From NCBI GenBank assembly GCA_003232595.1, contig QIIJ01000314.1, forward strand, positions 1-10,465: a stretch of DNA of 10,465 nucleotides. The letters are read 5' to 3'. A model generated the notes under the pieces. The model saw nothing but the letters and a program-made list of their open reading frames with translations. It had not been told where the DNA came from and ran no database searches. Origin of the DNA: Aurantimonadaceae bacterium. GTDB taxonomy: Bacteria; Pseudomonadota; Alphaproteobacteria; Rhizobiales; Rhizobiaceae. The translations under genes were made by a program, and so were the position numbers. Shown piece after piece: positions 1 through 6,260 of this stretch (the first letter of the stretch is position 1; the number at the start of each line of letters is the position of its first letter).

Positions 1-2
1 CC

Positions 3-53
3 GTCAACTGGTACTTCGATCAACTTGGGAAGTTTCCGCCCACAATGGGTTAA
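3..53 (+). CDS. possible C-terminal tail of a gene entering from the left
   Basis: Reading frame 3 is open from the left edge to a TAA at 51-53 and reads VNWYFDQLGKFPPTMG. This short string is rich in aromatic residues and looks more like real protein than the other two frames, which also stop within the first 100 bases. If real, it is the last 16 residues of a gene that lies outside the window. The family cannot be recognised from so few residues, and the call may be chance. Confidence 0.25.
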   Translation, partial: VNWYFDQLGKFPPTMG

Positions 54-560
54 AATGAAGAACGAAATAATTCTGACGTTGGACGCATCGACATTATAAC
101 CAGATTATGGACCGCAATTTTTACCGCCACTACCCAAATTTGGAAAATGAACCTCGAATGGAAAACTCACAGAAGTGGTCTGGGGGAAAATCTCTGTATT
201 AATTCAAATGGGTAACCTGTATACAGAAGCAAATCAAACATGCTGTGCGAAAGATGTATGAAAATACTACGATAATCAAATTCGTCGGTAGCGGTTCAAA
301 GTAAAGATAACTCTCACTTTATCGACACACGACGGATTTATTTGCAAAGACAACGAAAATCCAATTGCCCCATGATGCCATTCAACGCTCCAACTGAAAT
401 TTTGTTCTGAGAATCATTCAGTCAATATCTAGCTGAATTCAATCAAGTTGAATTATTGATGACCAAAATAATAGAAAACAAGAACGCCCCCAATATGCCC
501 AAGAGGTACATTCTCAACCACTTCCCCTAAGGAGACCAAACCAAAGGAAATGACCATCGA
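54..560. other. AT-rich stretch with no gene found
   Basis: All six frames are broken by frequent stops, and base composition is clearly more AT-rich than the ebo genes to the right. I see no tRNA, no convincing promoter pair and no long repeat. The only local structure is a 7-bp inverted repeat, AATTCAA and TTGAATT around a 5-nt spacer, at 436-454. The stretch reads like decayed intergenic or former mobile DNA next to the transposase remnant at 818. Confidence 0.6.
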
Positions 561-797
561 TTAAAATGGCAGGTCTGCCAGCAGTTGATCATGGCGGCGC
601 ATGAGTTTATTGATCTTTTTGTTGCGTGTGACAACCAGTCTGGTGAGGGCGCGGCTTTCGCCAGGTTTGCCTGCGGCCTCTCGCACCGCGCCCATTTCCG
701 CAACAACCTGCTTGATTTTGGCGTCAACCTCCATCCGCCTCCGGTCTGGCTCAGAATGTAGATATGTCGGTTCTCGCGAGACATCTTCCTTAAGCTC
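561..797 (-). pseudogene. coding-like C-terminal remnant, charged helical protein
   Basis: On the minus strand this frame gives a string that looks like real protein. It is highly charged, helix-prone and has few rare residues, with segments such as MEVDAKIKQVVAEMG, KPGESRALTRLVV and RNKKINKLMRRHDQLLADLP, and ends at a TAA at 561-563. Further upstream in the same frame (about 800-932) the translation stops looking natural, and there the opposite strand encodes an IS481-type transposase fragment. A plausible reading is the 3' part of a gene cut off by the insertion. An alternative is a small intact gene starting at the ATG at 734, where GGAGG lies only 3 nt upstream, closer than usual. I do not recognise the family. 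Confidence 0.35.
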
Positions 798-817
798 CCG
801 GACATGGGAAGAAGGAA

Positions 818-986
818 GTGCCAGTGAACAAGTATCAACGTGAAATTCATCGCAAATTGTGTATTCTTCAATACGCCAAGAAGACAGGTCATGTTGCCAA
901 GGCCTGCCGGTATTTTGCCGTAGCGTGGGCATGCTTTTTCAGATGGTGTGGAGCTTGTCAAAAATATGGTGAAGCCAACCTGATAA
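818..986 (+). pseudogene. N-terminal remnant of an IS481-type transposase
   Basis: A GTG start with GAAGGA just upstream opens a frame beginning MPVNKYQREIHRKL. It continues through AKKTGHVAKACRYF and a degraded helix-turn-helix end, FFRWCGACQKYGEANL. From memory this is the N-terminus of integrase-core transposases of the IS481 group, where the helix-turn-helix normally reads like CRYFGIGRASFYRW. The similarity ends near residue 56. The frame stays open to 1054, but what follows no longer resembles a transposase, and the DDE integrase core is absent. It is therefore a short dead fragment of an insertion sequence, left beside eboF. No terminal inverted repeats could be assigned. Confidence 0.7.
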
Positions 987-1089
987 TTGCCAATAATCTA
1001 CAATTTATATTGCATGGCTTGAGACGTGAATGCAGGATGGAAATTGTGCGATAACAGTCAATCTGCCAAATCAACAGGATGTAATCAAG

Positions 1090-2481
1090 ATGACGGATAT
1101 GAAACCAACGCTTGTTATTCTCGTCGTAGGACTTTCGCCATCACTTGTCGGTTCCCACACCCCACATCTGCAAAAACTCGCTGAACAGGGCGCATCGCGT
1201 CCCCTCTCTACGGTCACTCCTGCGGTAACCTGCTCGGTTCAGTCGACGCTTGCCACCGGGTTGATGCCGTCTGAACACGGTGCTGTTGCCAATGGCTGGT
1301 ATTTTCGCGACATGGCAGAAGTTCTGTTATGGCGCCAGCCCAACCAGCTTGTGCACGGCGAAAAAATTTGGGACGCCGGAAAACTTCGCAATCCCGACTT
1401 CACCTGCGCCAAGATGTTCTGGTGGTACAATATGTATGCAACCGCCGACTGGAGTGCCACGCCGCGACCAATGTATCCCGCCGATGGCCGCAAAATTCCC
1501 GACCACTACACCTGTCCGGTTGGTCTGCGCGATGAGCTGGATGCCAGACTGGGCAAATTTCCCCTGTTCAAGTTCTGGGGACCGTTGGCAGACATTACAT
1601 CCAGCCGGTGGATCGCAAGGGCAACACAGCATGTCATTGACACCCGCAAGCCTACATTGGCCCTTACCTACCTTCCTCATCTTGATTACAATCTACAGCG
1701 GCTCGGACCGGATCTGAAACATCCAAAATTGCTTCAGGATCTGAAGGAAGTCGATGATCTGTGTGGCGCGATGATTGATGCTGCCGCGCGGGAGGGGCGC
1801 CAGGTCATTGTCGTATCAGAATATGGCATTACGCCGGTTACGGATGCAGTTCACATCAACCGGTACTTGCGCCGGGCGGGCCTGATTGCAGTACGTGAAG
1901 AACTGGGGCGGGATGTGTTTGACGCCGGCGCATCACCAGCATTTGCCGTTGCCGATCACCAGATTGCCCACATCTATGTGCGCTCGCCGGATCGTGTGGG
2001 TGAGGTCAAAAACCTGATTGAGTCACTCGATGGTGTTGAAAAAGTTCTGGACGAGGACGGCAAACGGGCAGCCGGTCTTGATCATGCACGCTCCGGAGAA
2101 CTCATAGCCATCTCAAGTGCAGATCGCTGGTTCAGTTATTACTACTGGCTGGACGATGAAAAAGCCCCCGATTACGCCCGCACCGTCGATATTCACCGCA
2201 AACCGGGATATGACCCGGTCGAGCTGTTTGTCGATCCTGAAATACGCATTCCAGCCCTCTCCATGGGCTTCAAACTGGCAAAACGCAAACTGGGTTTCCG
2301 CAATTTGCTTGATGTTATTTCGCTGAAAGATACCAAATTGGTCAAAGGATCGCACGGGCGACTAACTGATGAAACCAAAGACGGGCCGATGGTCATCAGT
2401 TCACGCGGTGATCTGCTTGGTGAGGAAAACATTCCTGCAACCGGTTTCAAACAGCTGATACTTGATCACGTTTTCGCTTAA
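1090..2481 (+). CDS. eboF: EboF, alkaline phosphatase/nucleotide pyrophosphatase superfamily protein
   Basis: This 463-residue protein belongs to the EboF branch of the alkaline phosphatase (type I phosphodiesterase) superfamily. Its role in the ebo pathway is unknown. Family signatures are TPHLQKLAEQGA (about residues 24-35), TVTPAVTCSVQSTLATG at the nucleophile region (41-57), PSEHGAVANGWYFRD (60-74), MFWWYNMY (109-116), LPHLDYNLQRLGPD (195-208), VVSEYGITPV (241-250), VADHQIAHIYV (287-297) and KGSHGR (419-424). Several canonical metal ligands of the superfamily look replaced (see findings). I prefer the ATG at 1090 because AGGA lies 10 nt upstream and homology begins at MTDMKPTLVIL. The in-frame ATG at 1030 would add 20 unlikely residues. 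It is the only ebo gene on the plus strand and converges with eboC. Confidence 0.85.
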   Translation: MTDMKPTLVILVVGLSPSLVGSHTPHLQKLAEQGASRPLSTVTPAVTCSVQSTLATGLMPSEHGAVANGWYFRDMAEVLLWRQPNQLVHGEKIWDAGKLRNPDFTCAKMFWWYNMYATADWSATPRPMYPADGRKIPDHYTCPVGLRDELDARLGKFPLFKFWGPLADITSSRWIARATQHVIDTRKPTLALTYLPHLDYNLQRLGPDLKHPKLLQDLKEVDDLCGAMIDAAAREGRQVIVVSEYGITPVTDAVHINRYLRRAGLIAVREELGRDVFDAGASPAFAVADHQIAHIYVRSPDRVGEVKNLIESLDGVEKVLDEDGKRAAGLDHARSGELIAISSADRWFSYYYWLDDEKAPDYARTVDIHRKPGYDPVELFVDPEIRIPALSMGFKLAKRKLGFRNLLDVISLKDTKLVKGSHGRLTDETKDGPMVISSRGDLLGEENIPATGFKQLILDHVFA

Positions 2482-3350
2482 GTGCCCGATACGAATTTCT
2501 GGAAAACCAGCGTCAGGGCAAAACCGGCAATGGCAATTAATGCCAGCATCGGCTCTCCGGTACCTGCTATCATCAGGGCATCAAGCAGCGAAATGCCGGC
2601 AATCAGGCTGACCACCGCGCGCGGTATATCACCCTTTGCGCGGCGATTGACGAAATAAAGCGCAAACAGCACCCATCCGGTGAATAGAATCCAGAATGGC
2701 GCAATTGCTGAATCAGTCAGAATTTTTACGCCATAGTAAACAACAGGTGCTCCCAAAAACAGCAATGGCCACAGGTTTTCCACCCGGCCAAGGTTTTCCT
2801 GTTTCGCGATGTAGGTCAGTCCGATCAGGTAGGCGAGCAACCAGGTCGCCCCCAGCAATAATGGCACACCTGGCGGCGCAACAAAACTGATCCCTGCCGT
2901 CACGTATACAAGGACACGGCATATTCCCATAACCAGTGGACTGAAGGGATTGTCTTTGTGGTTACGGTTGTAGATGACGATCGCAAAAGCCAGGGCAACT
3001 CCGCTCATCGCCGGCCACAGACCAGTGCCGCCGGTAAACCCCGTACCGCTCCACAGCAGCAGTAAAACCGCCGCAACCAACATGCCAAAACCCGATTGAA
3101 AAACCAGCTTTTGGCTGATTTGGCCTGCGGGAATAGGCCTTTCGGGCCGTTCTTTGGCATCGAACTCCGCATCGTAGGCATCGTTTAAAAACATGCCACC
3201 AACATAAAACAGTGACAATGATAGAAAGACCGGAATTGTGCGGGCATCCCACAGAACGCCGCCTGCCAGCACGACCCCGGCCATGATGTTGGTCCATACC
3301 GTAGGCAGGTTGGAAACCCGGCCGAGCTTTAACAATACCTCAAGCTTCAT
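2478..3350 (-). CDS. eboC: EboC, UbiA-like prenyltransferase
   Basis: This 290-residue polytopic membrane protein is of the UbiA superfamily, whose members transfer a prenyl chain to an acceptor inside the membrane. The first Asp-rich motif is present as FLNDAYDAEFDAKERPERP (about residues 54-72), with N56, D57, D60 and D64 placed to bind the Mg-diphosphate. Many hydrophobic segments follow, for example near 87-101, 115-127, 163-178, 219-234 and 267-283. The region where UbiA enzymes carry a second Asp-rich motif reads TYIAKQENLGR instead (179-189). The ATG overlaps the eboE stop as ATGA, so translation is probably coupled. The gene ends tail to tail with eboF. In ebo clusters this protein is thought to help a metabolite reach or cross the membrane. 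The real acceptor and prenyl donor are unknown. Confidence 0.88.
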   Translation of the reverse strand: MKLEVLLKLGRVSNLPTVWTNIMAGVVLAGGVLWDARTIPVFLSLSLFYVGGMFLNDAYDAEFDAKERPERPIPAGQISQKLVFQSGFGMLVAAVLLLLWSGTGFTGGTGLWPAMSGVALAFAIVIYNRNHKDNPFSPLVMGICRVLVYVTAGISFVAPPGVPLLLGATWLLAYLIGLTYIAKQENLGRVENLWPLLFLGAPVVYYGVKILTDSAIAPFWILFTGWVLFALYFVNRRAKGDIPRAVVSLIAGISLLDALMIAGTGEPMLALIAIAGFALTLVFQKFVSGT

Positions 3351-4549
3351 GGCTTCAACTGGTTCTTTACCCAGTCAAGCTCCCGGGCAATATCTGCGCT
3401 GATGCCGGCGGTGCGATATTTTTGGGGAAGAATATCCCAGGTATAAGTCTCGACTTCCAAGTGTTCAGTAACAGGCGTTTTTGCGTGAATTGCCAACACA
3501 TCTTTCAGGAATTGCCTTGTGGTCGCAAAAGTCTGCATTTCCTCAAGAAAAACTGGCACATGAAAATGAATACGCCATTCAGCACCTTGCGCCTTGTCAG
3601 CTTCTTTTAATGCCTCTGGAATATCCGAATACCGTTTAAGCACCCCCGCGCGGTTTTCAACGACCTGGTGCATATATACGGGCTCGTCCATCGCCAGCAA
3701 TTCAGCGGCGGTCTGGGCATTAACCGAAGGAATACGCATGGCCGAACTTAGTTGAAGTTTTAATATCCGGATACCCGCCTTGTCCAATGCGTCAAGACTG
3801 GCGCCCGGATCTTCAAATTCGACGGCGGCGTGACAAACGTCATAACACACACCCAGATGACGGCGCAGCGCGTTTTTCGATTCTGTCCGGCTCAAACCTG
3901 CAAGTTGGGAAAGTCTGGTTGCCGCCCTGTCGCCAAACAGGTGATCTTCAAACAGGCAGACAGTTTCCTCAATGGTTTCAATCAGGCAGAACGGCTCCGG
4001 CTCCAGACACAAGCCAATGGTTTTTCCGGTTTTTTGGGAAATTTTTACCAGATGCGCCACATGTGCAATTATGTTGTCAACAATGGTCGAGACGATCCCT
4101 TTTGCTCCAGGCCCTTCAGCCCACGGCTTGAATGTGCCGGGAACGGTACTGATTGACCCTTGCATGCCATGCGGCAGCCATTGAGCCAGAAGGTCGGCCA
4201 GCATGTTTGTGTATTTCAGTCTTGCCGGGTCAGTCCAATCGGGCCGATAGGCCCCTTCCTTGACCGGCTGTCCATGGAAGTTTCCATAGGGAAATCCATT
4301 GAGAGTAAATATATAATAGTCGCCTTCATCAAGAAATCTTTGAAACTCCGCCAGTTTCAGCGGATCCAAAAGTGTTTTGGCTGCCGACGCGGAAAGGCGT
4401 AATCCGACACCAAACGCTGCATCAGGGGATATTTTCGCCTTGACTTCCGGCAAATGCCGCTGAAGGCCGGTAAAGACTTTCTGCCAGCTTTCGCCTGCAT
4501 GAATATTGGTGCAATAGGTCAGATGACCGAGTAGCCCGTCAAGCTGCAT
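3347..4549 (-). CDS. eboE: EboE, sugar isomerase-like TIM-barrel protein
   Basis: This 400-residue cytoplasmic protein is of the xylose isomerase-like TIM-barrel type found in ebo clusters. The family opening HLTYCTNIHAGESW sits at about residues 9-22. Candidate metal or substrate residues lie at strand ends: CLEPEP (181-186), GVCYDVCHAAVEF (233-245), LKLQLSS (263-269), RIHFHVPVF (326-334) and EHLEVETYTWD (362-372). This pattern fits a divalent-metal isomerase or epimerase, but the substrate is unknown. The ATG at 4549 shares one base with the eboD stop (TGATG) and has AGGA 6 nt upstream. A TTG one codon earlier would give a 4-nt overlap and is less likely. The gene lies between eboD and eboC in a tightly coupled trio. 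Confidence 0.87.
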   Translation of the reverse strand: MQLDGLLGHLTYCTNIHAGESWQKVFTGLQRHLPEVKAKISPDAAFGVGLRLSASAAKTLLDPLKLAEFQRFLDEGDYYIFTLNGFPYGNFHGQPVKEGAYRPDWTDPARLKYTNMLADLLAQWLPHGMQGSISTVPGTFKPWAEGPGAKGIVSTIVDNIIAHVAHLVKISQKTGKTIGLCLEPEPFCLIETIEETVCLFEDHLFGDRAATRLSQLAGLSRTESKNALRRHLGVCYDVCHAAVEFEDPGASLDALDKAGIRILKLQLSSAMRIPSVNAQTAAELLAMDEPVYMHQVVENRAGVLKRYSDIPEALKEADKAQGAEWRIHFHVPVFLEEMQTFATTRQFLKDVLAIHAKTPVTEHLEVETYTWDILPQKYRTAGISADIARELDWVKNQLKP

Positions 4550-5733
4550 CAAGTTTCCTGTCGTGACTTCAGCCAGGATATAGACTGTCGAACAAGATCA
4601 TTGTCCATTTCATTGACTTCAACACCGGTGCCGATACCGGACAACAGGGTAATGGTCAGTTCGCCGCCGAGATGCTCACGAAAATCGCACAATCCATTTA
4701 ACACTTCAAGCTGGCCGTCACGATTAACTGCTTCAATCGCCGAATGCCACAGCTTGAATCCAAGAAACTCCAGCAGGAAACAAATCCGGTCTTCCTCCCC
4801 GGCGTCCAGCAAACCGCACAGCACAGAATAGCGGCAATCGAGTGCAATGCCAATTGCCACAGCTTCCCCGTGGCGCAGGTGATAGCGTGTCATGATCTCA
4901 AGTTTGTGCGCTGAATCCAGCGGTCGCGCACTGCCCGTTTCGAAAGGATCACCACAATGGCCGATCTGGTGCATGTGCAGTTCAGCGCATTGACGAATCA
5001 TCTGCGCCATTGCTGTTTTTTCAAATGTCGCCAGCCTGTCTGCATTCTGCTCCAGCCAGTGGAAAAATTCCCGGTTGCGGATGAGTGAAACCTTGACCGC
5101 TTCGGCCAGGCCAGAAATCTTGTCCCGGTCCTCCAGGTGTTGGATAAATGCGATGTCGTTGAGGACCGCAAACGGTGGCGCGAACGTGCCAACATAGTTT
5201 TTTGCCCCATAAAAATTGACACCGTTTTTAACACCGACCCCGGAATCATTTTGCGACAATACTGTCGTTGGAATTCGGATGTGTCGCACGCCGCGATGGG
5301 TTGTCGCGGCAACCAATCCCACTGCATCCAGCACGGCGCCGCCGCCGATGGCAATGGCATAGGAATGACGGTCAATACGATTGTCATACAATGTCTGTTG
5401 CATCTGTTCGACAAAATGCAGATCGGACTTTATCTTCTCGCCGCCGGGAATAAGAACCGGATTGCTCACCAGATCAAAATATTGTTTGTGGTGAGCGGCA
5501 TATGCCTTGATATCATCAACCAGACGGGGCAGGGTACGCGCCAGTCCGTCATCAAGAAAGATAACCGCCCGGTGGGTTTTTTTAGCCTCCAGACGGCACA
5601 GGGCATCAACAAGCGTCGGATTTTCAGGGTCAAACAGGTTTTCGGTAAAACTGACCGGGAACTCAAACGGCACGGAAAAACGCTGCATCAGCGTTGTTGT
5701 TCTATGCGGTGAATGGACATCCTGATTTGCCAT
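4549..5733 (-). CDS. eboD: EboD, 3-dehydroquinate synthase-like sugar phosphate cyclase
   Basis: This 394-residue protein is of the dehydroquinate synthase/sugar phosphate cyclase superfamily. These are NAD-dependent enzymes that close a sugar phosphate into a carbocycle. The NAD loop IGGGAVLDAVG is at about residues 129-139. The signature IPTTVLSQNDSGVGVKNGVN (154-173) is followed by AKNYVGTFAPP (177-187). The zinc-ligand Glu and nearby Lys lie in LAEAVK (E211, K214), and the last His in LRHGEAVAIG (H288). Between them the expected zinc-His segment reads ARPLDSAHKLE (269-279) and appears shorter than in relatives (see findings). It is probably not the aromatic-pathway aroB. I chose the ATG at 5733, although no strong ribosome site precedes it. 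A TTG two codons upstream and an ATG at 5688 (reading MQRFSVPFEF) are alternatives. Its product is likely a cyclitol-type intermediate (inference). Confidence 0.85.
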   Translation of the reverse strand: MANQDVHSPHRTTTLMQRFSVPFEFPVSFTENLFDPENPTLVDALCRLEAKKTHRAVIFLDDGLARTLPRLVDDIKAYAAHHKQYFDLVSNPVLIPGGEKIKSDLHFVEQMQQTLYDNRIDRHSYAIAIGGGAVLDAVGLVAATTHRGVRHIRIPTTVLSQNDSGVGVKNGVNFYGAKNYVGTFAPPFAVLNDIAFIQHLEDRDKISGLAEAVKVSLIRNREFFHWLEQNADRLATFEKTAMAQMIRQCAELHMHQIGHCGDPFETGSARPLDSAHKLEIMTRYHLRHGEAVAIGIALDCRYSVLCGLLDAGEEDRICFLLEFLGFKLWHSAIEAVNRDGQLEVLNGLCDFREHLGGELTITLLSGIGTGVEVNEMDNDLVRQSISWLKSRQET

Positions 5734-5767
5734 GATCAATTATACTCTACCAAACAACGTTCATAAT

Positions 5768-5797
5768 AAATGCGGCGGGCTTAACTTCCGCCGTTTA
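5768..5797 (-). terminator. possible weak terminator between cytochrome c and eboD
   Basis: Just after the cytochrome c stop codon, the minus strand can fold CGGCGG (5793-5788) against CCGCCG (5778-5773) around a 9-nt loop, followed by the AT-rich run CATTTATTATG. The stem is only 6 bp and the U-run is interrupted. It may therefore be partial termination or mere chance, and eboD could still be co-transcribed with the genes upstream. Confidence 0.25.
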
Positions 5798-6151
5798 TCA
5801 GGGTGAAAACTTCCCGCTCATTATCCAGGCGACCAGAGTCATGCGTTCCTCGAGAGTATATACATCTTTCCAGGGCGGCATCTTCCTGAAACCCTTGGTA
5901 ATACGCTTGTAGACAAAATCCGGCTTGTAGCGTTTGGGTTTAAGTTTAGTGCCTTTACCGGGGTAGGACTTGGCGCCATGGCAAAGAGCACATTGCCCGA
6001 CCCATATTTCCCGGCCTATTTCTATATTGGCTGGGTCATTCAGATATTCTTCGGTGAACCCGGGGTGCTCCTCCGCGATAACCGCCGGAACCGCAAAACC
6101 AAACCCGATTAAAAAGGCAAACAACAGTGCACCCGTCTTGTTGTATTTCAT
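5798..6151 (-). CDS. periplasmic monohaem cytochrome c
   Basis: This 117-residue class I cytochrome c acts as a small electron carrier outside the inner membrane. A Sec signal peptide spans about residues 1-26: charged MKYNK, a hydrophobic core, then AVIA before EEHPGF. The single haem-binding motif CALCH is at 54-58, and KMPPW near 90-94 supplies the likely axial Met (M91). The C-terminal helix TLVAWIMSGKF (105-115) is typical of the fold. The ATG at 6151 is favoured because it begins the signal peptide and has GGGAG about 10 nt upstream. The open frame reaches further up to 6295 but lacks protein character there. The gene lies directly downstream of the PQQ dehydrogenase, so it is the obvious electron acceptor for it (inference from context). 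Confidence 0.88.
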   Translation of the reverse strand: MKYNKTGALLFAFLIGFGFAVPAVIAEEHPGFTEEYLNDPANIEIGREIWVGQCALCHGAKSYPGKGTKLKPKRYKPDFVYKRITKGFRKMPPWKDVYTLEERMTLVAWIMSGKFSP

Positions 6152-6210
6152 CAACACAAAACTCCCATACTTCCACACACCACAGGATTCCCCTGAAGTT
6201 ACCCCGGGTC

Positions 6211-6245
6211 CAATTGCGCCGCTGGCCATCAGGCCAGCGGCATTG
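6211..6245 (-). other. strong stem-loop between dehydrogenase and cytochrome c genes
   Basis: A perfect 10-bp inverted repeat, GCCGCTGGCC at 6218-6227 and GGCCAGCGGC at 6232-6241, encloses a 4-nt loop. CAAT at 6211-6214 can also pair with ATTG at 6242-6245 across a 3-nt bulge. No U-run follows on the minus strand, so it is not a classic intrinsic terminator. A processing or mRNA-stabilising hairpin that sets the ratio of dehydrogenase to cytochrome c fits better. Confidence 0.55.
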
Positions 6246-6260
6246 TTGCCTGTTACTCGA

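Noticed and set aside
772..781. Perfect palindrome TCTCGCGAGA as an insertion-sequence end or operator
   Set aside because: It is only 10 bp and no partner copy was found in the window. It could be chance.
527..961. A 144-residue minus-strand open frame over the transposase remnant region
   Set aside because: Its translation is rich in Trp, Cys, Ser and Arg and shows no family features. The neighbouring frame ending at 561 is the one with natural protein character.
985..1015. Promoter for eboF made of TTGCCA and TATATT
   Set aside because: The two boxes are only 13 nt apart, too close for sigma70, and no better pair was found. The eboF promoter is left open.
4549..5733. Calling the cyclase gene aroB (aromatic pathway 3-dehydroquinate synthase)
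   Set aside because: The signature SGVGVKNGVN and the AHKLE segment fit the ebo-type branch, and the neighbours are eboE and eboC rather than aroK.
5731..5766. TATAAT on the minus strand just before the eboD ATG, as a separate eboD promoter
   Set aside because: The box at 5744-5739 matches the consensus, but the hexamer 17 nt upstream (ATTATG) is a poor -35, and transcription would start almost on the ATG. It remains possible but unsupported.
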